DNA of 7,783 bases from an uncultured Lysobacteraceae bacterium. GTDB lineage: Bacteria > Pseudomonadota > Gammaproteobacteria > Xanthomonadales > Xanthomonadaceae. The notes under the pieces are model-generated. The model saw only the letters and a list, made by a program, of their open reading frames with translations, searched no databases and was not told the DNA's origin. The position numbers and the translations under genes are program-made. Of this stretch, positions 1 to 6,063 are shown in pieces. The first letter of the stretch is position 1; each line of letters opens with the position of its first letter. Location: NCBI GenBank assembly GCA_946886995.1, contig CAMPJU010000053.1:1-7783 (forward strand), in the 5' to 3' direction.

Positions 1-137
1 TCCTTGACGAACAGGAACACGTAGACGCACTGCGCGACGATCAGTCCCAGGTACAGCGGCAGCTGCAGCCAGCGCGAGGCGAAGATCAGCTTGGGCAGGG
101 GCTGGAGGCGGTTGGGTGCGTCAGGCGGCGATTGCAT
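1..137 (-). CDS. UPF0114 (YqhA-like) inner-membrane protein, N-terminal part
   Basis: Only the first 45 codons lie in the window; the gene continues past base 1. After a short polar, proline-rich start the protein reads LIFASRWLQLPLYLGL and then a hydrophobic stretch (IVAQCVYVFLFV), the beginning of a first membrane helix. The ASRW..LP.YLGL block matches the start of the UPF0114 family (E. coli YqhA has ASRWLLAPVYFGL); these are small integral membrane proteins of unclear function. The ATG at 137-135 is chosen because a GGAA lies about six bases upstream and the conserved block follows at the usual short distance. It follows the S9 peptidase on the same strand after a 58-base gap, with no clear terminator between them, so read-through is possible. 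Family assignment is fairly sure; function is not known. Confidence 0.8.
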   Translation of the reverse strand, partial: MQSPPDAPNRLQPLPKLIFASRWLQLPLYLGLIVAQCVYVFLFVK

Positions 138-195
138 GCGGTTCCGGGTCTGGCGGGAAAGCGCGAAGTCTACGTGGCCGCGCGGCGACGCGGGC

Positions 196-2373
196 TCAGT
201 CGTCCGCCGGCGGCGTGATGGCGTACCCGGCCGGCGGCACCGCGCCGAGCAGGTGCTCCACGAAATAGTCCCAGCGCCGGCGCATCACGTACCACTGGTC
301 CTCGCCGTAGCCGTGGCGCGCATGCGGCAGCAGCAGCAGGTCGAAGTCCTTGTTGGCCTTCACCAGCGCGTCGACCACCAGCAGCGTCGAGTACGGCGGC
401 ACGTTGTCGTCCATCATCCCGTGGACGAGGAACAGCTTGCCCTGCAGGTTGGCCGCATGGGCCTGGTTGGCCTGGTCCTCGTAGTTGCTGCGACCGTCGG
501 CATCGAAGGTTTCCAGGCCCTGCCACTTCTCCGCCCAGTCGTCCTCGTAGTTGCGGTTGTCGTGGTTGCCGCTCTCGGCGATGCCGACCTTGAAGAAGTC
601 CGGGTAGGTGAACATCGCATCGGCGGTCGCGTACCCACCGCCCGAGTGGCCCCAGATGCCGACGCGGTCCAGGTCGATCCACGGATGGCGCGCCGCGAGC
701 TGGCGTACCGCCGCGACCTGGTCGGGCAGGGTGTTGTCGCCGATGTCGCCGTCGAACGCATCGTGGAAGGCCTTGCTGCGCCAGGGCGTGCCCAGCCCGT
801 CGACCGCGATGACGATGAAGCCGAGTTCCGCGAGCGCCTGGTGGTCGCGCCGCGCGCTGGCGAAGCTGCGGCCGCGCACCGAGCCGGTCTGCGGGCCCGG
901 ATAGACGTAGACGACCAGCGGGTAGCGCCGTGAGGCGTCGAAATGCGTCGGCTTGAACATCAGGCCGTGCAGGGTGGTCTCGTCGTCGCGCGCCATGACC
1001 GTGAATGGCTCGGGCGGCACCCAGCCCGCGGCGCGCAGGCGCGAGATGTCGGCGCGCGCGACTTCCGCCACCAGCGTGCCGTCGTCGGCGCGGCGCAGCA
1101 CCGTGACCGGCGGCGTCGTGGGTGTGGAATGCACGTCCACGAAGTACGTGCCGCCGGGCGAGAGCGTGACGTCGTGGTTCGCGTCCTCGGGCGTGAGCAG
1201 CACCGGCGCGCCTCCGTCGAAGCCGACCTTGTAGAAATGCTGGTAATACGGATCGCGCGCGGGCTCCATGCCCACCCCGCGGAACCACAGGGTGCGCGAC
1301 GCGGGATCCACGCGCAGTACCTCGGTGACGTTGCCGGTGCCCGTCGTGATCGCGTGCTTCAGCGCGCCGCTCGACAGGTCGTGCAGGTAGAGATGTCCCC
1401 AGCCCTCGCGCTCGCTGAACCAGATGAACGCGTCGCTTTCCGGCAGGTACTTCCAGTTGACCCGGCCGTTGCCGCTCTCGAAATAGGTCGGCGCATGCTC
1501 GTGGAACACGGTCCGCACCGCGCCGGTCGCAGGGTCGGCCACGCGCAGCCAGGTGTCCTTGTGGTCGCGCGAGGTCGAAGCGAAGGCCAGGCTGGTCGAG
1601 TCCGGCGCCCACTGCACGTCCTCCCAGCCGCCGTAGCAGCTGACGTCGTCGCACAGGGTCGATCGGTGCTGGTCCGGCGACAGGTCCAGGCGCACGACGG
1701 TGCGGGTCGGCACGTCGATGACGACGCGCTCGATCATGGTGACGTGCTCGTCGCCGACCAGCGGGTACTTCCAGGTCTCGACCACCGGGTGGCCGACATT
1801 GGTCGACACCAGGGTCATGCTGCCGGTGCGGCGCTGGTCCTGCTGGAAGGTCGCGATCTTCGTCGAGTCCGGCGACCACGCCAGGATCGGCCGGTCGCTG
1901 TGCGTCCAGCCGGCGTTGTCGGTGGCGTAGCCGAAGTCGGTCACGCCGTCCTCGGTCAGTCGCGTCTCCAGGCCGGTGGTCGTGTCGCGCACCCACAGGT
2001 TCCAGTCGCGGATGAATGCGGCCAGCGTGCCGTCGGGCGAGACCACCGCGGGCGGCGCGTCCTCCGCGTCCTCCGCGTCGTCGGCGCGCTTTTCGGGGGT
2101 TTCGCCGGCTGCAACCGGCGTCACCGTCCCGGTCGCGGCATCCATGCGCAGGGCCTGTTCGCCGGTCGCGTCGTGGTCCTCGAACACGAAATGGCGGTCG
2201 TCCTCCCAGGTCACTCCGGTGACGGCGTGGTCCACCAGCGGATCGGTGTTGTGGCCCAGGAACTGCTCCGCGCGGGCATAGTCGGCGTGCGTGAGGACGC
2301 GGGGCTCGTGGGCGTGCGCAGGGCCGGCCAGCGCCGCAAGGGCCAGGAGGGCGAGCAATCGGTCGTTGGGCAT
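196..2373 (-). CDS. Exported S9 family peptidase (DPP4-like, prolyl oligopeptidase fold)
   Basis: A 725-residue serine peptidase. Residues 1-21 form a Sec signal peptide (charged start, LLALLALAALAG core, cleavage probably after PAHA), so it should act in the periplasm or outside. Residues about 40-460 are the DPPIV_N beta-propeller, with blade motifs such as DWNLWVRD, WSPDSTKIATF and SEREGWGHLYLHD. The rest is the Peptidase_S9 alpha/beta-hydrolase domain. The catalytic triad is Ser577 (GHSGGG), Asp655 (HGMMDDNVP) and His687 (ARHGYG). The spacings of 78 and 32 residues equal those of human DPP4 (Ser630, Asp708, His740). The double-glutamate motif that holds the substrate N-terminus in DPP4 (DWVYEEE) is replaced by DFGYATDNAGW at 146-156, so dipeptidyl release should not be assumed. 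An in-frame TTG two codons upstream is an alternative start; the ATG at 2373 is preferred, with GGGG a few bases upstream. Likely role is degradation of proline-containing peptides for nutrition (inference). Confidence 0.93.
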   Translation of the reverse strand: MPNDRLLALLALAALAGPAHAHEPRVLTHADYARAEQFLGHNTDPLVDHAVTGVTWEDDRHFVFEDHDATGEQALRMDAATGTVTPVAAGETPEKRADDAEDAEDAPPAVVSPDGTLAAFIRDWNLWVRDTTTGLETRLTEDGVTDFGYATDNAGWTHSDRPILAWSPDSTKIATFQQDQRRTGSMTLVSTNVGHPVVETWKYPLVGDEHVTMIERVVIDVPTRTVVRLDLSPDQHRSTLCDDVSCYGGWEDVQWAPDSTSLAFASTSRDHKDTWLRVADPATGAVRTVFHEHAPTYFESGNGRVNWKYLPESDAFIWFSEREGWGHLYLHDLSSGALKHAITTGTGNVTEVLRVDPASRTLWFRGVGMEPARDPYYQHFYKVGFDGGAPVLLTPEDANHDVTLSPGGTYFVDVHSTPTTPPVTVLRRADDGTLVAEVARADISRLRAAGWVPPEPFTVMARDDETTLHGLMFKPTHFDASRRYPLVVYVYPGPQTGSVRGRSFASARRDHQALAELGFIVIAVDGLGTPWRSKAFHDAFDGDIGDNTLPDQVAAVRQLAARHPWIDLDRVGIWGHSGGGYATADAMFTYPDFFKVGIAESGNHDNRNYEDDWAEKWQGLETFDADGRSNYEDQANQAHAANLQGKLFLVHGMMDDNVPPYSTLLVVDALVKANKDFDLLLLPHARHGYGEDQWYVMRRRWDYFVEHLLGAVPPAGYAITPPADD
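2061..2078. repeat. 9-bp tandem repeat inside the S9 peptidase gene
   Basis: Two exact copies of CCTCCGCGT stand in tandem, followed by a degenerate third unit. On the minus strand they encode an acidic Glu-Asp-Ala repeat (DDAEDAEDA) in a surface loop between early blades of the peptidase propeller. The unit length is a multiple of three, so gain or loss would keep the frame. Confidence 0.6.
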
Positions 2374-2412
2374 CCGCAACCCCGGGTCGGCGCCGACGGG
2401 CGCGGGACGGCG

Positions 2413-2421
2413 AGCCTAGCA
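2413..2421 (-). promoter_or_regulatory. Possible extended -10 promoter of the S9 peptidase gene
   Basis: The minus strand reads TGCTAGGCT, an extended -10 (TGn plus TAGGCT) about 40 bases before the peptidase ATG. It lies in the 61-base gap after the glycosyltransferase stop codon. No convincing -35 was found at 16-18 bases upstream. The call rests on the extended -10 alone and the motif is short, so it is weak. Confidence 0.3.
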
Positions 2422-2434
2422 AAGCCCCGGAGTG

Positions 2435-3118
2435 CTACGCGCCCCACTTCTCCAGGTAGGCGCGATAACCGTCGTTCCACGCCGGAGAGACGAACGAACC
2501 GCCACTGCCATGCGTGAGGCAGATGGGCCACGTGCCCAGCCGCAGGCCGAGCGCGCGGGCGCTCCGGCACAGGTCCATGTCGTAGAAATGGAACGCGAAC
2601 CGCGGGTCGAACCGGAGGCCGCGTGCGCGGAGCACCGTGGTCCTGGCGGCGAGGAACACGCCGTCGAGCAACTCGCATGCCGCCGGTACCTCGCCGAACC
2701 AGGTGATGGGGCCGAACGGCTGGCGATGGTGCGCCATCGCGCCGGACAGGTGCCCCTCGTCGGGTGTCCAGCGGGTATCCAGGAACGCCCAGGACGGTTG
2801 GCCGGGCACCCTGCGCCGATTGCCGGCAACGCCGATGACGTCGAAGTTGCGCAACCCGGCCGTCACGCGGTTCGCGAGGTGGTAGTCGTCGATCCAGACA
2901 TCGTCGTGCATGAAGACCAGCACGTCGGCCTCGCTGGCCTCGATCCGCGCGTTGTAGAGCTCGGGGAGCCCTCGGCGGTTCGCGAATGCCACCCGCGGTA
3001 CCAGCCGGCGGTCCGCCGCGAGGCGCCGGAGTGAAATGCCCAGCGGCGCGTCCTTCCAGAATCCAGCTTCGGGCAGCCGGGTGGCGCTGACGATTTCGAT
3101 GACGGGTAGTGTCTGCAT
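2435..3118 (-). CDS. Small GT2-like glycosyltransferase (StrF/Glyco_tranf_2_5 type)
   Basis: A 227-residue protein without signal peptide or membrane helix, probably cytosolic. It begins with a short strand (VIEIVSATRL), then FWKDAPLGISLRRL, VAFANRRGLPELYNARI and DVLVFMHDDVWI, with HDD at residues 71-73 in the place of the DxD motif that binds the nucleotide-sugar metal ion. IGVAGNRR and the acidic FYDMDLC (Asp180, Asp182) follow, then a C-terminal THGSGGS. This layout fits the short GT2-like family named after streptomycin protein StrF (PF13712). The sugar and acceptor cannot be read from sequence. ATG at 3118 is chosen because homology begins at once; an in-frame ATG at 3130 would add four residues and has GGGTACG just before it. 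It is divergent from the pigment operon and 61 bases upstream of the S9 peptidase on the same strand. Membership in the pigment pathway is possible but unproven. Confidence 0.85.
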   Translation of the reverse strand: MQTLPVIEIVSATRLPEAGFWKDAPLGISLRRLAADRRLVPRVAFANRRGLPELYNARIEASEADVLVFMHDDVWIDDYHLANRVTAGLRNFDVIGVAGNRRRVPGQPSWAFLDTRWTPDEGHLSGAMAHHRQPFGPITWFGEVPAACELLDGVFLAARTTVLRARGLRFDPRFAFHFYDMDLCRSARALGLRLGTWPICLTHGSGGSFVSPAWNDGYRAYLEKWGA

Positions 3119-3136
3119 TGGCGCTGGCATCGTACC

Positions 3137-3157
3137 CGTGCTGGCATACTCGGCACG
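3137..3157. repeat. Interrupted inverted repeat CGTGC-N11-GCACG around the putative -10
   Basis: Five-base arms, CGTGC at 3137-3141 and GCACG at 3153-3157, flank an 11-base spacer holding the possible -10 of the rightward operon. A direct repeat of GCTGGCAT (3123-3130 and 3140-3147) overlaps it. Position and symmetry suit a regulator site, but arms this short occur often by chance in GC-rich DNA. Confidence 0.3.
3142..3150 (+). promoter_or_regulatory. Possible extended -10 promoter of the pigment operon
   Basis: TGGCATACT fits TGn plus a -10 hexamer (CATACT, four of six to TATAAT). It is the most AT-rich spot in the 74-base gap between divergent genes. Transcription would start near 3157, giving a leader of about 36 bases before the GTG start. 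No good -35 is present at normal spacing; a TTGGCG at 3118-3123 is 21 bases away, too far. Confidence 0.35.
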
Positions 3158-3160
3158 TAC

Positions 3161-3176
3161 CGCCGTGTGCACGGCG
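3161..3176. promoter_or_regulatory. 16-bp palindrome in the operon leader, candidate operator or RNA hairpin
   Basis: CGCCGTG, two central bases (TG), then CACGGCG: a perfect seven-base inverted repeat just downstream of the putative -10 and seven bases before the ribosome binding site. As DNA it could be a dimeric regulator site. As RNA it can fold into a six-pair stem with a four-base loop close to the translation start. The symmetry is seen directly; any regulatory role is inferred. Confidence 0.4.
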
Positions 3177-3182
3177 CAAGCC

Positions 3183-3188
3183 AGGGAA
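3183..3188 (+). promoter_or_regulatory. Ribosome binding site that decides the ketosynthase start
   Basis: AGGGAA lies four bases before the GTG at 3193. Longer in-frame possibilities, such as the GTG at 3109, would give an extra N-terminus rich in Cys, His and Trp without homology and would overlap the divergent gene. This site therefore supports 3193 as the start. Confidence 0.6.
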
Positions 3189-3192
3189 CCCC

Positions 3193-4446
3193 GTGCCGCC
3201 CGCGCAGTCGTCGCATCCACCGCCACCATCGATCCAGCCGCTGGCGGTCCGCGCCTGGACCGCGACCACCGCCCTCGGGCGAGGCCGGGATGCCCAGCTG
3301 GCCGCACTGCGCGAACGTCGCAGCGGCCTGCGCCCGAACACCTTCGGCCCGCGCCTGGACGGCGCGCCACTGAGCTGCTGGACGGGCCGGGTCGATGGCC
3401 TCGAGGAAGCGCCATTGCCGGACGCGTTGGCGACCTGGGAATGCCGCAACAACCGCCTCGCCTGGATGGCCCTGCAGCAGGACGGCCTGCTCGATGCCGT
3501 GGCGGGCGCACGCGCGCGGTACGGCGCCGGGCGCGTGGCCGTCGTCGTCGGCACGTCGACCTCGAGCATCGGCGCCAGCGAAGAGGCCTATGCACGGTTG
3601 CAGCCGGGCGAAGACGGGACGCCGGCGTTCCCTGCCGACCTCGCGCGACCGATCGTGCATACCCCGCATTCACTCGGCGACTTCGTGCGCGAGGCGACGG
3701 CGCTGCAGGGGCCCGCGGTCACCGTGGCCACCGCGTGTTCGTCCAGCGCCAAGGTCTTCGCGCAGGCCGCGCGGCTGGTGCAGGCCGGCGTGGTGGATGC
3801 CGCGCTGGTCGGCGGCGTTGACACGCTGTGCGGCAGCGTGCTGTTCGGGTTCAACGCGTTGCAGCTGGTGTCCCGCGAGCCGTGCCGTCCGTTCGACGCG
3901 CGCCGGGACGGGCTCTCGCTCGGCGAGGCGGGCGGGTTCGCGCTGCTGGAGCGCGCCGGCGAAGGCGATGACGCAGGCGGCTTGCAGCTGCGCGGGTACG
4001 GCGAGTCGAGCGACGCCCACCACATGTCGGCACCGCATCCGGAAGGCCTGGGCGCACGGCTCGCGATGCGCGATGCCATGGCGCGTGCGGGCATCGCGCC
4101 GGGCGACGTCGGCTACCTCAACCTGCACGGCACCGCCACGCCGGCGAACGACAGCGTCGAGGCGCGCGCGGTGGCGGCGATGTTCCCGGACACCCTGCAC
4201 GCAGCGTCCAGCAAGGGCTGGACTGGCCACACGCTCGGCGCCGCTGGCATCGTGGAGTCGGTGTTCGCGCTGCTCGCGCTCGCGCATGGGCTGCTGCCCG
4301 GGACGCTCAACAGCGACGAGCGCGATCCAGCGTGCGGACCGCAGGTACGGTTCGACAACGCCGAGTCCGCGTCGCTGCGGTACGCGATGAACAACTCCTT
4401 CGGCTTCGGCGGCAACAACTGCTCGCTGGTGTTCGGGCGCACATGA
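3193..4446 (+). CDS. FabF-like beta-ketoacyl-ACP synthase of an aryl polyene (xanthomonadin-type) pathway
   Basis: A 417-residue condensing enzyme for decarboxylative Claisen elongation of an ACP-bound polyene chain. The thiolase fold is complete. The active site shows Cys182 in VATACSSSAK, His312 in NLHGTATPANDS, and Lys341 with His346 in SSKGWTGH, the FabF Cys-His-His set plus lysine. The glycine-rich ending FGFGGNNCSLVF is typical. The GTSTSSIG block (about residue 117) and the directly following cysteine-free partner gene fit the ketosynthase of the heterodimer known from aryl polyene systems (ApeO with ApeC). The first 15 residues are a Pro/Ser-rich lead-in before homology begins. GTG is the chosen start because of AGGGAA just upstream. 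It is the first gene of the operon, and its stop overlaps the next start (ATGA). A general fatty acid role is less likely given the neighbours. Confidence 0.92.
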   Translation: MPPAQSSHPPPPSIQPLAVRAWTATTALGRGRDAQLAALRERRSGLRPNTFGPRLDGAPLSCWTGRVDGLEEAPLPDALATWECRNNRLAWMALQQDGLLDAVAGARARYGAGRVAVVVGTSTSSIGASEEAYARLQPGEDGTPAFPADLARPIVHTPHSLGDFVREATALQGPAVTVATACSSSAKVFAQAARLVQAGVVDAALVGGVDTLCGSVLFGFNALQLVSREPCRPFDARRDGLSLGEAGGFALLERAGEGDDAGGLQLRGYGESSDAHHMSAPHPEGLGARLAMRDAMARAGIAPGDVGYLNLHGTATPANDSVEARAVAAMFPDTLHAASSKGWTGHTLGAAGIVESVFALLALAHGLLPGTLNSDERDPACGPQVRFDNAESASLRYAMNNSFGFGGNNCSLVFGRT

Positions 4447-5237
4447 CCCCACTGTCCGCCTGCATCGCGGGGATCGGCTTCTGGGCGGATGGATTGCCGT
4501 CGTGGACCGCCGCGCAGGCCTTCGCCCGCGAGGGGACGCGGCCTGACGACGCCGCGGCGAAGCCGTCGCCGGCCCTGCTGGCGCCGAACGAGCGTCGTCG
4601 CGCCCCCGAAACGGTGGCGGTGGCGCTCGACGTGGCGCAAGCGGCATGCGCCGACGCCGCGGTCGATCCCGCGTCGATGCCCTCCGTGTTCGCCTCCACC
4701 CACGGCGACCTGGCGATCACCGACTACATGTGCGAGACCCTGGCCGGCACGCCGTCCGACATCTCGCCGACGCGCTTCCACAATTCGGTGCACAACGCCG
4801 CCGCGGGCTACTGGACCATCGGCACCGGTTGCCTCCAGCCCGCGACCGCGTTGAGTGCCTACCGGGGTACGTTCGCGCAGGGCCTGCTGGAAGCACTGGC
4901 ACAACTGCACGCCGGCAGCGCGGCGGTGCTGCTGGTCGCCTACGACACGTCCGCGCGCGGACCGCTGGCGACCCAGGCACGCAGCGCCGGCCTGCTTGGC
5001 GCCGCACTGGTGCTTGCACGGACCGGACCCGGCATCCGCATCTCCGCGTCCCTGGACGACGGCGCAGCAGCGGGCGGCGACGGTCCGCTCGCGCGCCACG
5101 CAGCGGGCAATGCGATGGCCCCGATGCTGCCGCTGTTCGACGCCCTGGCGGTCCGTTCAACCACTGCCGCGCTGGACGCCGGTCCGGGCGCCGTGCTGCA
5201 CCTCGAACTCCACCATGGCGAGTCCTCCAATGCCTGA
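4443..5237 (+). CDS. Ketosynthase-like chain-length-factor partner (Ketoacyl-synt_2 type)
   Basis: A 264-residue protein resembling only the N-terminal part of a ketosynthase. It carries landmarks of the PF13723 family: IAGIGFWADGLPSW at the start, SVFASTHGDL in the middle, then FHNSVHNAAAGYW and VLLVAYD. No TACSSS cysteine nucleophile and no C-terminal His/Lys motifs are present, so it should not condense on its own. In aryl polyene systems such a protein (ApeC) pairs with the ketosynthase and shapes the pocket that sets chain length; the same is inferred here. Its ATG overlaps the ketosynthase stop in an ATGA, so the two are likely made in equal amounts by coupled translation. Its end overlaps the next gene. 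An inactive leftover is unlikely, since the reading frame is clean and the family motifs are intact. Confidence 0.88.
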   Translation: MTPLSACIAGIGFWADGLPSWTAAQAFAREGTRPDDAAAKPSPALLAPNERRRAPETVAVALDVAQAACADAAVDPASMPSVFASTHGDLAITDYMCETLAGTPSDISPTRFHNSVHNAAAGYWTIGTGCLQPATALSAYRGTFAQGLLEALAQLHAGSAAVLLVAYDTSARGPLATQARSAGLLGAALVLARTGPGIRISASLDDGAAAGGDGPLARHAAGNAMAPMLPLFDALAVRSTTAALDAGPGAVLHLELHHGESSNA

Positions 5238-6063
5238 TCCCGTGTCCATCGACCCTTCGCGCATCGCCGTGGTGATCCCCGCATTGAACGAGGCGTTGCG
5301 GATCCGCGACGTCGTGTCCGGCGCGCTCGCCCACTGCCCCAACGTGATCGTCGTCGACGACGGTTCTGACGACGCCACGGTCGAGCGCATCGCCGACCTC
5401 CCGGCGGTCGTCCTGCGCCACGTGCACCGGATGGGCAAGGGCGCCTCGTTGCGCGACGGGTTCGCGGAGGCGCTGCGCCGCGGCATGGACGGCGTGGTGA
5501 CGATGGACGGCGACGGCCAGCATGCGGCCGAGGACATCCCGCGCCTGCTCGCCGCGGCGGCGCGCCATCCGAACGCCATCGTCATCGGCGCACGCCTGCG
5601 CAAGCGCGCCAGCCAGCCCGGCTACCGGCGCCTGGCGAACGAGTTCGGCGACTGGGGCATCGCTTTCGGCACCGGGTACCGCATCGCCGACACCCAGAGT
5701 GGCCAGCGCTACTACCCCGCCGCCGTCGCCGCACTGGGCGACGTGCCCGGCGAGGATTTCGTGTTCGAGGCGCAGATCCTCATCTCCGCGGCACGACGGC
5801 TGGGCACGCGCTGCGTTTCGGTGCCGATCGAGTCGCGCTACAGCGTGCACGACAGCGACCAGCAGTTCCGCGCCAGCCATTTCCGGCCGTTGCGCGACCT
5901 GTGGCGCATCACCTCGCACGTGGTGATGCAGGTGCTGGCCCACGAGAACCTGTTCACCGCGTGGCGCCGCACCCGGGCGAACCCCCCGGTGATCGACGAT
6001 CCGACCGGCGAGTTCGCGAGCGCTCCGCGCGGCCGCACCGCCGCGCGCAAGACCCACGCATGA
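5230..6063 (+). CDS. GT2 family glycosyltransferase (DPM1-like) in the pigment operon
   Basis: A 277-residue GT-A fold enzyme. RIAVVIPALNEALRI opens the fold, VIVVDDGSDD (residues 39-48) is the nucleotide-binding block, GKGASLRDGF follows, and MDGDGQH (92-98) contains the DxD metal site. DTQSGQRYY and EDFVFEAQIL complete the pattern of dolichyl/polyprenyl-phosphate mannose synthase relatives. No clear membrane helix is seen, so it is probably cytosolic or membrane-bound from the inner face. Sugar and acceptor are unknown; with its neighbours, transfer to a pigment or its lipid carrier is plausible (inference). The ATG at 5230 overlaps the preceding gene by eight bases, with GGCGAG as a weak ribosome binding site. 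An in-frame ATG at 5215 would add five residues. Its stop overlaps the next start (ATGA). The last 25 residues are a basic, low-complexity tail. Confidence 0.9.
   Translation: MPDPVSIDPSRIAVVIPALNEALRIRDVVSGALAHCPNVIVVDDGSDDATVERIADLPAVVLRHVHRMGKGASLRDGFAEALRRGMDGVVTMDGDGQHAAEDIPRLLAAAARHPNAIVIGARLRKRASQPGYRRLANEFGDWGIAFGTGYRIADTQSGQRYYPAAVAALGDVPGEDFVFEAQILISAARRLGTRCVSVPIESRYSVHDSDQQFRASHFRPLRDLWRITSHVVMQVLAHENLFTAWRRTRANPPVIDDPTGEFASAPRGRTAARKTHA

Noticed and set aside
138..195. Possible terminator hairpin (CCGCG/CGCGG) after the S9 peptidase
   Set aside because: The stem is only five pairs, no T-run follows, and such stems are common at this GC content.
943..2517. Long plus-strand open frame of 524 codons opposite the S9 peptidase
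   Set aside because: Its translation is Arg/Val/Gly-rich low-complexity sequence without family motifs. It mirrors the codon bias of the peptidase gene, a usual effect in GC-rich DNA.
3109..3192. Longer ketosynthase start at the GTG at 3109
   Set aside because: The extra 28 residues have no family similarity, overlap the divergent glycosyltransferase start, and lack a ribosome binding site as good as AGGGAA before 3193.
2211..3569. Minus-strand frames spanning the glycosyltransferase and part of the ketosynthase
   Set aside because: They cross two genes with clear motifs in other frames, and their own translation is Arg/Pro-rich noise.
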